DNA of 64,000 nucleotides, taken from assembly GCA_001466705.2 (NCBI GenBank), contig LATX02000202.1, positions 62,001-126,000 on the forward strand, written 5' to 3'. Positions 24,025 to 34,906 of this stretch are shown piece by piece; within the stretch, counting starts at the first letter, position 1; each line of letters opens with the position of its first letter. Both the position numbers and the translations under genes were made by a program. The stretch comes from Moniliophthora roreri. Its lineage: Eukaryota > Basidiomycota > Agaricomycetes > Agaricales > Marasmiaceae. The notes beneath the pieces were generated by a model. That model ran no database searches. It saw only the letters and a list, made by a program, of their open reading frames with translations, and was not told where the DNA came from.

Positions 24025-24118
24025 TCCCCCTTAGCTCAGCGGTAGAGCGCTTCACTAGTATGTGTGTTCTCATGTGTCAAGAATGAAGAGGTCAGTCGTT
24101 CAAGTCGGCTAGGGGGAA
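24025..24118 (+). tRNA. tRNA-Thr(AGU), intron-containing
   Basis: Same fold as the copy at 11333: acceptor TCCCCCT/AGGGGGA, anticodon AGT in loop CTAGTA, short intron, fully paired T arm. The upstream 180 bp is related to that of the 11333 copy, so this gene arose by duplication of a larger segment. Confidence 0.92.
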
Positions 24119-24708
24119 AACAGTTTTTCGCGAAAGATATCAATCCTAAATTTCTCACATAGAACAATTTTTCCCTAAATAGTGAATATGGTTACAAAGC
24201 ATGGGTACTTAATCATTCATGTACATTCAGAAGATCATGACAGCTAGAGCGAAGGCGATACTGTCATACCATGTACCCCAGCAATGGAGAATGAATTCTT
24301 TGGGCTTTCTACGGGTGCATTCTTCCCTTTTCCTCGGGCACCTTACCTCTGCACCGCTTCTCGTCTAGACCTTTCTCAATATACTTCCAAACCAACGTTG
24401 ACCAATTATTGGAATATCGCACCTTTTGAATGGGGGTTGAAGGCGATAATGTAGTAGCAAACGCCAATAACTTATATTCCATTCGACGTTGGGTACTTAA
24501 GGAAGAGGATAGGGCGGGAAGATGAGGCTTTCCTTGCTGTTTGTATACTCGTGAGGTGGCAGATCTTTTACTAGGCTTTGTATCTGGGTATTCGACTTAT
24601 ACTTCTGCCTTTCAGGTGATCAGGTTCTCTTACCTTGGAATTTAAATTATGAGGAGGGTATACAGAAGCTGCGAGTCTTTCTACACAATCGAACCATATA
24701 CTTTTCTT
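24119..24708. other. Intergenic
   Basis: No gene seen. A degenerate minus-strand GGGGTACATGGTAT (24284-24270) is a 5' fragment of the tRNA-like family. Confidence 0.4.
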
Positions 24709-24737
24709 GTGCGGAGATTCTCTGCGAATCTCCGCAC
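24709..24737. terminator. Perfect 12-bp hairpin downstream of the oxidase gene
   Basis: GTGCGGAGATTC and GAATCTCCGCAC flank a 5-nt loop (TCTGC). It lies 37 bp beyond the stop codon of the FAD-linked oxidase, inside its expected 3' UTR. It could form an RNA structure at the 3' end; terminator function is a guess. Confidence 0.4.
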
Positions 24738-24773
24738 ATCCTCAGGACCAAAACGACGATCCTACCGAACGAT

Positions 24774-26662
24774 TCAATATGCTTCTTCCTCTGGCACCTC
24801 GATACTCGTAATAAACCTGAACACATCATCGCCATCCACCTCCCCTTTCAGTTTTTGCAACCTCTCATAATTTGTCCCGTAATACCTGTGTTGCCAGTCT
24901 GGTAGACGAGGGTCGATGTAATTCGCGTATGCACTATTGGGACGAGTGAGGAAGCGCAAAGAAACGGAGAAACGGAGACGCACCCATACTTCCAATCTTG
25001 TGGCATATTATCCGTTATGCTCGATACCATTCCTATCATTCCGATCAGCACTCGTACACAAAGGAGAATGAAAAGAGAAAACGACGTACCTTCGACAAAC
25101 CCAAAGATTGCATCATCCCAAGGCGGCAACAAATCTCCTGTACTCGCGTATGGTTGGAACGTGAATAATGTATCTCGATGTCCAAATGCGGTTGCGTTCA
25201 ATGGTACACTGTTGATGACACTCTGTACCCCGCCATATATCTCGATTTCGACGTGCCAGAACTAATCCGCAGCATTCAGTCATAGGTTTACGAACATGAA
25301 AGAAGAAAGGACGTACGGTATCACTATCAAACCCTTCCTCACCTAAATACCTCATCATCTCATGCATCGCTTCCTCTGTGAGCAACACATCTTGAGGTGT
25401 CATCAACGACTTGGCATAAAACGTATCTCTAGGCATCTCCCCTTCTACGGTCAAGTTACCCGCAGCACCAGCCGTAACGACATCAATCCACGTCCCATTA
25501 ACGACAATCGAATCGTTCCTCCATGGAGGGAGTGTATCAAGGAACGGGGTGACAACTTGCACGTAACGTTCGGTATCGCCGTAAAAGGATCCAAGGAAAA
25601 CAACGCTCACTCTCCCTCTTTCGCGTCCTTTCAAAACACCCAGCTCGCCCCCGAATGTATTTGGTAACGAAGGCGACAGGGCGTATTTCTGAAAGTCGGA
25701 GAAGGCTTTCGAAGCCGTTGCGATATCAAGATCGAAAATATATTCGAAGAATGTGCCTGACGGAGGAACGGGATGTGTACGCATAGTTAGGGAAGTGACA
25801 ATGCCAAAGGATGAGGAGGAGCCACGGATTGCCTTTTGTTTCATGTTGAGGTTAGCATAGAAAACGTAAAATAGGCGGGAGGGTAAAACGTACCCAAAAC
25901 AACTCGGTATTTTCACCCTCAGATGCAGTTACCACAGTTCCATTCGCCAACACAACTGTTGCGGATAAAACGTTATCGAGTGTAAGACCCCACATCCGGG
26001 ATGAGAAGCCCCATCCACCGAACCCTGTAACGCCCATCAGCACTGTACTCGCAAAATAGAGAAAACACACACCCGAATGTCCACCAAATCCAACCCACGA
26101 ACACCTCCCATGCGGAATCGCTCTCCCATATTCATTCAATGCCAAGGCTACCTCTCCAAGTCGATTTCCAGGTTCGATAACAGCCGTCTGTGTTTCGCCG
26201 TCATATGTGATATCTTTGAATGCACCAAGATCTACCACTAAAGCGGGAGGATCAGAATCACTACCTATACTGTTTGCGATGTAGCTGTGCTATTCAATTT
26301 TACACGTCAAGAAGAGATAGAGAGCTAGGGCGACGTCACGTACACCACCACTCTTCGCAACGACTCTGATGCCTTCCTTTGCACCCGCTTTAACGATCAG
26401 ACTGACTTGGGAAGTGTTGGTAGGGAAGGTTACGGCTATTGGGGAAGGGGTGTAACGCATGTTATCTGTCATACAGGGATTGTTAGTCGGAAATGTTACA
26501 AAAGGGTGATAGAGATGCAAACATACAAGCACGCGTAACATTCCCATACTCTACATCATCAGCAAAAACCGCTCGAATTCCATCTGATGCGAGTTGTTCA
26601 CGGAGAGATGTGTATTGAGCAAAGGCCAGGGGAAGAAAGGGAATGAGAAGCGGGAGGAACAT
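24774..26662 (-). CDS. Secreted FAD-linked oxidoreductase (berberine bridge enzyme type)
   Basis: Eight exons (26662-26527, 26465-26344, 26289-26073, 26024-25894, 25832-25317, 25261-25090, 25032-24984, 24933-24774) join in frame into 500 residues. All introns are 48-61 nt with GT-AG ends. An N-terminal signal peptide (MFLPLLIPFLPLAFAQ) precedes the FAD-binding PCMH fold: VAKSGGHSY with His87 and HGRCSWVGFGGHSG with Cys149, the pair used for bicovalent FAD attachment in this family. Then come SSRMWGLTLDNV, ELFWAIRGSSSSFGIVTS, and a C-terminal BBE segment with YYGTNYERL near residue 475. Such enzymes oxidise alcohols, carbohydrates or alkaloids with O2 outside the cell; the substrate here is unknown. 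Length is normal and no defect is seen. The neighbours are tRNA and repeats, with no biosynthetic cluster visible. Confidence 0.93.
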
Positions 26663-26859
26663 AATGGTAAAGGGGAAAGAGAGCTGTATAAATAGCCTTC
26701 GTCATTGATCGTTGATGGGATACTGCATGATACGGGGTCTGGTGACCGTGCTCGGGAAGCCGGCGGTATAGATACGGCTAAATGAACTCTGGTTCTTGGG
26801 TAAAGTTGCGCATACTGCGAAGATAATGATAATAATGGCAGAAGAAGTCGACAGTGCAT

Positions 26860-26896
26860 TGCTCCGTGCAAGGCTCGAACTTGCGACCTCAGGATT
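26860..26896 (-). pseudogene. 3' half of tRNA-Met
   Basis: The minus strand carries the anticodon-stem 3' side and T arm (CTGAGGTCGCAAGTTCGAGCC) and the acceptor 3' strand of the tRNA-Met at 27691-27797, with one acceptor change. The D arm and 5' acceptor are missing. It is a truncated duplicate directly next to the tandem repeat at 26938. Confidence 0.75.
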
Positions 26897-26937
26897 CCCG
26901 CTATCTTTAGTAGCGGGTCTTGGTCCAAAATCCCTCG

Positions 26938-27085
26938 TTTTACTAAGCGTTTCGATGAAAAGTTCCCACGTACTCTTGCCTGCTTAGTTTACTAAGCACA
27001 CTACCAGGAATTCCCACGTACTCTTGCCCCGCTTTCCTCTATTCGATTACTAAGCACTTGACCAGGAATTCCCACACGCTTTCGC
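26938..27085. repeat. Three tandem units of about 48 bp
   Basis: Each unit has TTACTAAGC followed by AC-rich spacer, then CCAGGAATTCCCAC (AAAGTTCCCAC in the first) and CGTACTCTTGCC or a variant. A fourth isolated GGAATTCCCACGCA occurs near 27279. There is no open frame; function unknown. Confidence 0.7.
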
Positions 27086-27099
27086 TTACCTTCGCTGCC

Positions 27100-27690
27100 A
27101 CAGTTAAAATGTAGAATTCATATCCATTAGGGCTCAGGTTCTGATTATTTCATATGCCTGGCAAAACATGTCGTTTCTTGCTCTGCCTGTCGATAGAAAG
27201 ATAGCGGGCGCTGCCGGTACGGCCCCTACCCCGATTATTATGTTGGTCAGATACTCGTAATCCGCGGCTGGGACCTGGAATTCCCACGCATCAAGTCTCC
27301 AGACGTAAGACCCTTGATATTTATATTTACTCGTCCCTCACAAGAAACCATTCGGTCTTGCAGGAGGAAGTTCTCATTTATCTAATTAGCTGGAGTAGCA
27401 CCAAAAAACTGGTTTCTCTTCACAACCAGACCAAAGAAGGAACAACAAAAAAAATAAGAGTGTATTCGTGTGGGTCACAGAGTTTGTTTCGTATGTATCA
27501 CGGCCATTTCCGCCGACATGTTTTAAGCTGAAACACAGCGCTAGGTATATTCTTCCACATACTATGTTTTTGCTCACATCTCGAACATCGCCGGACCAAA
27601 ACCGCTACGGTCACTTGCCAGACAGGAATGGATTGCCGAGAGATCTAACCCAAACAAACAACCAAAAAGGCCCATGTATCAAATCATAAT
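27100..27690. other. Intergenic
   Basis: No gene or clear repeat apart from the isolated GGAATTCCCAC word near 27279. Confidence 0.4.
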
Positions 27691-27797
27691 TGCTCCCTGC
27701 AAGGCTCGAACTTGCGACCTCAGGATTACATAGATCATATATCTACGTCATAGACTTGCTATGAGACCTGCGCTCTAGCCAACTGAGCCAAGGAAGC
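27691..27797 (-). tRNA. Elongator tRNA-Met(CAU), intron-containing
   Basis: The minus strand reads GCTTCCT … AGGGAGC with discriminator A, D arm TTGGCTCAGTTGGCTAGAGC, and anticodon loop CTCATA interrupted after position 37 by an intron of about 30 nt. The loop closes with A and the stem CAGG/CCTG. T arm is GCAAG-TTCGAGC-CTTGC. The 31-39 T-T apposition is also seen in other elongator tRNA-Met genes. Confidence 0.93.
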
Positions 27798-28674
27798 TTC
27801 GGTAGTATGAAGATGCATTTTTCTATGCTACTGAGGTCAGCCTGATTCCCGGCTTGTTCATGCGGGAATACAGTAGTGGTGGAGGGGATGGCAGGACAAG
27901 GAGTTAAATGGCACTCTGCGTTCCTGACCCAGCAAAACATGAGAATGCCAATAGTCTAGACTGACAGATCAAGCCGCTCCTTTTATGTAGAACGTCATCA
28001 CGCTGTCTCTTCCCGAACTTGCTCTTGACCGTCATCGTTGGACGGAATACCCGGTTGAAGGTGCGTAACTAGACTTGTTTTGGAGGTTTAATGGTGTTAT
28101 ATTTCATTTTCGTGTTTTACGCTATGAGCTGCAGCTCAGAACATCCAGAAACGACACTTCCCTCTACCTAGTTGGACGCTAACTGATTAACCGATTTATA
28201 ACCTTCGGGTAGGCGCCGTAGCCGGGCCGGAATAGTGCCTTTGCGAATCACGGGTGGCGTACAGGTCAAACCAATTCTACTATCAGGATGTTCCTTCGAA
28301 GATTCCATAATACGGACCAAACGGGAAGTTGCACGGTTTTGACGACCAGCCAGACTGGGAAATATGAAAAGTTGCTCACGTTATTCACGACGATCCTATC
28401 ACAACACACCCATCGACAAGCATTTTGTTCCCTTGTTCATGTTCACGAGTATTCTCTCACCTAAATAAACTGCACCATTAATTCTGAACATTGCAGAATT
28501 AATTAGCGTTACTGTCAATACGCCGATCAAAGTAACCGATGAGGACGACGAAGAACAGCTGGTCTAAACGTCATATCTGGACGATGGCACCACATGCCGT
28601 TGAGTGGAAATGAAGCATTTATCTCCGCTTGAAGCCAATAAATACACGCCCCTCCAGTGACGAGATACCTTAAC
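27798..28674. other. Intergenic, upstream of the sulfotransferase-like gene
   Basis: No gene seen. An AATAAATA box lies about 35 nt upstream of the ATG at 28675. Confidence 0.35.
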
Positions 28675-29760
28675 ATGGATCCTCAACGAATCTTCATCTT
28701 TTCCCACCCACGCTCGATGTGCAATGTTCTCTTTCGGCTCCTCTGCACCCATCCCTCACTCACCCCAACTATTCCAGGTCCTATGGCGTTCATAAAAACT
28801 GCTGATGGACCTAAATCCGATGATCTTGATCCAGGGCCGTATCGCACTAACGAAGCGTATCGGAGCTCCTTTGATCAGCTGGGGATGAGTATCAGGAAAA
28901 TTGAAGAGACGGTGAGTTCAAATTCGTACCCAATTAATCAGTTGGTTTAAATTCAGTCCATAGGGATCTATTCCGTTGACCATGGAGCACCCGCAGCTCA
29001 TTATACCCCGTGGAATAGTCAACAAGGACTCCAAATATCCCCGCCCATATCCACATGCCATTCAAGTGCTAGATCATATGCTCGACGTCCAGGGAGACAC
29101 AACAAATCTACCAGTGCAGCAGTTGTCGGGAAAGGCCAATCCAACCATCTTCCCCGACCGTTTCCTCTTCAGCATTACCTCTCCAATCATAACCATTCGA
29201 CACCCCGCACACATGCTCCCATCCTACGTCCGCGGCATGTCAACCCTTGGAGTATCGTTCGACAGTGACTTTTTCTTACACGAGCTAGAGGCGGTTTCGC
29301 GCTACCGATGGGAACGTTTGATTTTCAACTGTTTCTCTGGAGCGGGGAGGAAACCAATAGTGATTGATGGAGGCAACTTGCTTGAGGATCCGAAAGGCCA
29401 GATGAAGAAATTGTGCGAGGGATTAGGTATTGATGAGTCAAAGATTGAGTATACGTGGAATCTCGGAGATGATCGGAAAGATGGGCTTTATTCACACGTT
29501 CCAGAACCGTTGTTGAAGGCATTTGCTGGTACTTTGCACCAGTCGACGGGAGTTATAGGTCGTCCAGTAAGACTCTGACTCATGTCGGGAATTTGCCATA
29601 GATCAGGTTTCTTTTTCAGGTTGGGGACAAACCACTAGATCTTGCCATCGAGGAACGGAAATGGGCCGATGAGTGGAACGATGACTTGGCCAGAAGAATG
29701 TCCGAGTTAGTTAAATTGAGTATGCCTGACTATGAACATCTTTCGCAGTTTAGTATCTAG
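28675..29760 (+). CDS. Sulfotransferase-like P-loop protein
   Basis: Three exons (28675-28911, 28964-29566, 29620-29760) give 326 residues. The start at 28675 is the first in-frame ATG. Residues 6-20 (IFIFSHPRSMCNVLF) form the 5'-phosphosulfate-binding loop, and ITIRHP (residues 155-160) fits the 3'-phosphate-binding region of sulfotransferases that use PAPS. VIDGGNLLEDPKGQMKKLCEGLGI is the usual C-terminal helix segment. Similar proteins are widespread and usually uncharacterised in Agaricomycetes; acceptor substrate unknown. The acceptor of intron 1 was placed at CCATAG (28963) because the upstream CAG would bring a TAG into frame. No signal peptide or membrane helix; probably cytosolic. 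Confidence 0.85.
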
Positions 29761-30283
29761 ATTTGTACTTGTATCTCTTGCTTACTTTAATGCAGCTAAC
29801 TCCTGACACAGTATCGTTTCTGACAACACTCTTCACAGTGCTAGGAGGGTCTGAAGTAGATTGCTCATCCCATAGGTATATACAAAGCGTATAAACGCTC
29901 AGGTGCCGAACCGTAAAAGATATCTGTAGTCGTTTTCGTGAACATCCAGATCCGAAATGGACGAAATGCGATGACTTGCTCAGCTATGGCTGTAGCAGAA
30001 ATGCATCTGTTACGCCCATGAATTCCGATCAATCCTTGGCCTGAATATTGATAGATTCCGGGACGGGGCGGGCGGGCAGACAAAGACACCGCTAGATTGT
30101 AGAGAGCCAGGGAAGAGATCAGAAAGACTCAAAATCCGAAAGTCTGATACGTAGTGTCATTAACAAGGCTGATAAGAGAAATGATCCATCGGCGCGGCGG
30201 TGATGCCGTCAAGATGCCGTGAAAATTCATCTCAATGTTAATGCTGATTTCTCATACATACATAGCATTTCTTTTTGTCCTTA
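29761..30283. other. Intergenic
   Basis: 3' flank of the sulfotransferase-like gene and 5' flank of the transposable element; no gene seen. Confidence 0.35.
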
Positions 30284-31037
30284 CAGCTGTTTGCAGAACT
30301 TAGGGCGGGAGCCATTTTTCCCGCGCGAGTGACTTCGCATCTTCCAACCTGGATCTTCCGTCCGAATCTTCCAAACCCTCATGTCACTGATCTCTTGGCG
30401 CAATTGAACTGCCAGCTGTAACCTCGACAAACGTCCTCCAATTTTCAGTATGCCACGAAAACGGAGACTCATACCCATCCGCCGAAGCTACTCACGAGAT
30501 CTCAAATGGTGGGTTATATACCAAGCTACTCTGTACAAGACCTCAACTCAGATTGCTATTGACCTGGATATGCCAGTCTGGGTTATCCAGCGGGTCAAGA
30601 AGACATTCCGACACAGGAGATGTCAAAGCAGGGGAGGAATGGGTAGAGCTTCACTTTTGACTCCTGAGCAAACACAGGTGTGCTATCTGTCTACAGTTAT
30701 TTGATCTGCTCAAATTCTCTGCTACAGCTCATGGTCGGTTATATTCAATGGTTGCCAGCCGGGTGAACAGTATTACCGGATTCTTGTCCTCTTATCACTA
30801 CACTGCACCCTACTACATTGTAAACTAGGGATTCCGCAATATAAAGTATAAGATTCTCTTTGATTATGAGTTCAAACCAACTTCAAACTGGCCTCGAGAA
30901 CTGTGTAAGTACGAAAGAGTATGAAGAGGTACACCGAGAAGAAAGTCGCTAGCCGAGGGATTGGAAGATCCGGGTTGGAAGATGCGAAATCACTCGCGCG
31001 GGAAAATGGCTCCCGCCCTAAGTTCTGCAAACAGCTG
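30284..31037. mobile_element. Short Tc1/mariner (IS630)-type element with TA target site
   Basis: Terminal inverted repeats of about 75 bp: the left end starts CAGCTGTTTGCAGAACTTAG and the right end finishes with its complement. Both contain GGGCGGGAGCC, CCCGCGCGAGTGA and ATCTTCCAACC words with few mismatches. TA dinucleotides flank both ends (30282-30283 and 31038-31039), as expected for target duplication in this superfamily. Inside is an 84-residue open frame resembling the DNA-binding N terminus of such transposases. The catalytic part is missing, so the element is internally deleted and non-autonomous. Confidence 0.8.
30450..30704 (+). pseudogene. Transposase N-terminal fragment (homeodomain-like HTH)
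   Basis: 84 residues: basic start MPRKRRLIPIRRSYSRDLKW, then VIYQATLYKTSTQIAIDLDM, a helix-turn-helix of the type found at the start of fungal IS630/Tc1-like transposases, ending with GRASLLTPEQ just before the stop. The DDE catalytic domain that should follow is absent in the remaining 330 bp of the element. It probably cannot move DNA; whether it still binds the terminal repeats is unknown. Confidence 0.7.
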
Positions 31038-31310
31038 TAATCACCACAATCCACGCAGTTGACGCGCTCTCTCGGCCTCCAGCCCCGTCTGCACCCGCAG
31101 ATAATCACATCGGACCCCTACCCAGGGTATCATTCGGGCTCAGGCGTGGGGAAGCCATGGTGATCATAATTCCGCATCGCATATAATCATTTTATACAAT
31201 CACAATAGATAGAATATTTGGATCTCTAAGACGATCTACTCTACTAGCGCAAATAAGGCCGGTCGCGAGGGTGTACCCTTGCAGGTGTAAATAAACATCC
31301 ATGATGCTGT

Positions 31311-31949
31311 CTAATGAGGTGGGTAACCCCAAGGATACTGGGATGATGTTGTATAAGAAGCTTGCATGTACGGGTATTGAGATACGGGGGGCGTCGATAA
31401 AGATTCTGGATGTTGCGGCGCTTGTGGGTAATGAAATTGAGCATGAGAGCTCGGTATTGGATAGTATGACGACTCGGCCGCCATATATTGCGTCGAAAGA
31501 GCATCCTGACTGTATGGTTGAGAGTCGTAATTTGACTCAATAGGCATTACCCCGCTCATATTAACCGGATACTGCCTCGGGGGTTCGACATTTTGGTATG
31601 AAGGGTGACTCTGGAACGCGTTGTTCTGATGTGAAGGATAACTTTGGTATGTGTTATAGCTAAGGGCTGTTGGTGGCATCGGATTCGGCGGGGGATTCGC
31701 AGAATGGGTATGAGATGGCGGTGGAGGTGGAGTTACAGGCTGAGCATTAGGTTGCTCCAAAAGGACAGGCGATGAATTTGGCGCAGGATCCAAATTCGAG
31801 TCAATCGGGGTGTATACACATCGACGGCCTTTCGAATGACACCGCGCACAAGGCTTTGTTAGGCCTTGCGGGTGAGGTTCACAGCGCAATCGCTGTGCTC
31901 GACAATTATTGCATGCTATCAGTGTGCGAGAGTGACGAGGCTTTCTCAT
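31311..31949 (-). CDS. Short Zn2Cys6 transcription-factor-like protein
   Basis: Single-exon frame of 212 residues starting MRKPRHSRTLIACNNCRAQR. Cysteines 13, 16, 23, 34, 37 and 44 give the pattern C-x2-C-x6-C-x10-C-x2-C-x6-C of a fungal binuclear zinc cluster that binds DNA. The rest is low complexity, rich in Pro, Ser, Tyr and Gln (SYNTYQSYPSHQNN, SSYYPIPSSHAQFHYPQAP), suggesting an activation or aggregation-prone region. The usual C-terminal fungal-specific regulatory domain is absent and the protein ends at YPWGYPPH. Many basidiomycetes have such short cluster proteins of unknown targets. It lies about 270 bp from the Tc1-like element. Confidence 0.82.
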   Translation of the reverse strand: MRKPRHSRTLIACNNCRAQRLRCEPHPQGLTKPCARCHSKGRRCVYTPIDSNLDPAPNSSPVLLEQPNAQPVTPPPPPSHTHSANPPPNPMPPTALSYNTYQSYPSHQNNAFQSHPSYQNVEPPRQYPVNMSGVMPIESNYDSQPYSQDALSTQYMAAESSYYPIPSSHAQFHYPQAPQHPESLSTPPVSQYPYMQASYTTSSQYPWGYPPH

Positions 31950-33323
31950 CCCGGAGATTTAGCGCTGGAAGGAATGTTGGGAGAGTATCCTCGAGGACAT
32001 GGGTACTTAAAAAGGTTCGCTATTTGCTGTTATAACATGTTTTGTCTCCGTGTTTCAAGGTTACAAGGTGAGATCAGCTAAAAGCTGTAACCTGGTACTG
32101 ATAATTAACTCGAACCTCAACGGAATCATGGGTATAAACAACTCCATTGCCTTTTTACCATCCCGGTCGTACGTGGAAACTAACAGTTTGTTGCGTCGCA
32201 CCTCAAGAGTTAATTTGAAAGTGAGCAGGTGAAAGTGGGGTGAGCCTCTGCCTTCAAAACACCAAAAAGTTTGAGGTCCAGTCTCAGTTCACAATTATCC
32301 GGTATTTTACCCGGAGATGTGACTGCGCAATCGAAGTGAGGATGAACGACTCACGATTGCCGACTGCACAAACGCATTCTAATTTCCTCCCTATTCCTGC
32401 ATCACGTTAGAGGCAGAATGCGGACCACAATCAACAAACCAATATTCAGTTTCTCTCACCCCAGTATGTTTGCCCAACCTAAATGTTGTCATGATGACGT
32501 TGGCACATCATATCAAATCAGCGGAACAAGTCAAAATCACCTGTAAGCGGTACGCAGCAATGTTTGGAGCAAAGGCAACCAAAAACAATTTCTACAGCAT
32601 CCTAATACAATGACAGTACCCGAGACTGAGTGCTACTCAAATGTGTGTTGAGCTCAATCAGCACCCAGGGCGGGAAGATAACATACTATATTTTGATTCC
32701 TAGTCTGTGACTGTACGAGGGCTTCAAACCGCCACATAAACATTCAAAATTACTTGGTACGCGTAGAATCACCTGATTACTTTTTCAGCATTGAGTTCAT
32801 TTCAAAAGTTCAGAGGCGCAGCCTACCGTAAACTTCATGCGATATCCCCGAAGCCTGAAATAACTGAGCTTGGCATTGCTGCGGATCCAGGAGTAGGTGA
32901 GGCAGAGATATACGTTTTACTCAAGACATCTTTATTTCATCAGCGATTTCATGCACGAAACGGATTGAAGGAATGAGGGGAAGATCAATGTCGGATTTAA
33001 CGACCCTCTATTAGCTATCTCCGGCTACCACCTTCCATCACTCCGGATCCCTTCCATCAGTTTTGTATAACCGACTCCCAAGCAACGAACCCACCTCAAA
33101 TTAGTAGGCGCTTTAGTAGGCACCTGTCTCGACCATATTGCCATGGCGCTGAAGTTAGTCGGAGATGTGCTCTTGAGATACGGGAGAAGTTGATACTTCG
33201 CTCGATTTAGCCGTGAGAGAAACAGATGTATGGATACGAGAACCTTGGGCGGTGAAGGTCACTAGGAGAGGGCCGTTTTTGAGAAACCTGGAAAGTAAAA
33301 AAAAAAAAAAAAACCAGTATATC
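31950..33323. other. Intergenic
   Basis: No recognisable gene. The open frame at 32791-32976 is short and has no family resemblance. A poly-A run of about 16 nt lies at 33298-33313. Confidence 0.35.
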
Positions 33324-33356
33324 TATCGGCTTGTATGTAGACCATACAAGCCGATA
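33324..33356. repeat. Perfect 14-bp inverted repeat
   Basis: TATCGGCTTGTATG, loop TAGAC, then CATACAAGCCGATA. It lies 10 bp after a poly-A tract. No gene is adjacent; it could be the end structure of a small element. Confidence 0.7.
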
Positions 33357-34820
33357 AAACTGCACCCCCGATGCCATAATCGTGCTGGGTACTCTTTCCA
33401 GAGAGGAACCCTGATCCGCTACAAATAGAAGCATGCACCTGGAATGTTTTACAGCTTATTAGCTGGAAAGGATCTTCGTCAGAGAGAACAACGGGCTAAC
33501 GAGACGGTAGGAAGAAGGAAATCCGAAAACGTGGCGATGACGACAACGGCTAGACCTGAGCGGGGCCCTTGTAAGCTATGACGAACATGTAGATAACAGC
33601 TACCGAGAACACGTGGTTAATTCACTGGATGTCTGTTCGCAACCATAATGCTCGTCCTCAAATTCAATTCCTCAACCGCAAGCTTTCTTGTCTACTTGTT
33701 GAGGAATAACACTGATTCAAATCGGATTGAAATTTGCTGGTGAGCCAAACGATTTGCTCCCGAATCTAGTTGTACCACGAGTAACGATACGGTAACTTTG
33801 CAAATTTGGAAGTCGATAAAAGTAACAGGTTTCGATGACACAAAGATCCCAAAGTTGCAAGTTATATTCAGGTTCGAGCCGGAATCGCTAGCTGTGCTGA
33901 GGTTTCCGAAACGAGGGGCGATACATTCTCCCAAAGGAACGGTCTGAATTTACCGTGATGGTTGACAGGATGGTCCTCGCAAATTCGCTTCACCCTCGAT
34001 GTTTTCCGTGGATAATATAACTGGTGGCTGATGCTTCTGCGAGCGACGAGAAAATGTGAAGGTTCTGATCAGACAACTAAGGGTATAGAAAATAGCCAAG
34101 ATGATGCATCATTCTCGTTAATCACCACTCAATTGAAAGCCCTTTTTACGGTAGCCCAAACCCTCAGATACGCACCTCAAATTGTAATTGGCCGGGAGGA
34201 ATCTAAAGGTATGGGAATGAAGAGTTCTGGTTATATCAAAAGCGAAATAAATTATCATATAGCAAGGTCAACTATCTTCTCCTTCGATTGCGGTACCCAG
34301 CACCGCCGTTCCGCGTTGGAGAGGGCCGAGTGGTCTGGCTATCGCGATGCCGAAGACGATGCTGCTGGTTCTGGATGATGGCTAACTACGTACACGGAAA
34401 TGTAGACTACGCGCCGGAAGCTCATGCCAAGCACTGCCAAACAGACCTGGAACCTCCGCTCCGTGCCCCGGTCCCCCTACTACAGCGTTGCCCATGAAAT
34501 GATTGATGTGTGATTTCCTGATCGGGTCGGAAATTTCAGAACGTTAACAGCAGAATCGGAAGCGAGTGATTTTAGCTCTAGGGCCTCTCCAGACATGGGA
34601 GCGCCGCTATGTGAGGGTAGCACTATAATTTTTCTTCGGCTCGCCTGATTTCTTGTAACGAGTAAAGTAATACAGAGGAAGCGAGGGCGATATTTAGATA
34701 CTCTTCATAGTAGGGAATACCTATTTGTTTTTCGTTCGACCGCATGAGAAACTATGAATGAATGAAGGATGTGCTTCAAGACCTTGAAAAAATGATACTG
34801 CTGTCCATCATTCCTTGTAG
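33357..34820. other. Intergenic
   Basis: No supported gene. An isolated box B-like GGTTCGAGCC at 33871 lacks a partner A box. Confidence 0.35.
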
Positions 34821-34906
34821 TGGGTACATCCGGAGTCGAACCGGAAGCTACTTGCTCGTAATCGGGCAATTATAGTTGAGAGCGATGACCGTTACGCCAT
34901 GTACCC
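34821..34906 (-). tRNA. tRNA-like element, best-preserved acceptor and T arm
   Basis: The minus strand has GGGTACA paired perfectly with TGTACCC, discriminator A, D region TGGCGTAACGGTCATCGC, and a perfect T arm TCCGG-TTCGACT-CCGGA. The middle (CTCAACTATAATTGCCC … GAGCAAG) does not fold into a clear anticodon arm even with an intron. I therefore leave the isotype open and treat it as a tRNA-derived element that may be inactive. Confidence 0.55.

Noticed and set aside
26938..27085. CRISPR-like array
   Set aside because: Only three degenerate units, no uniform repeat and spacer lengths, and the host is a eukaryote.
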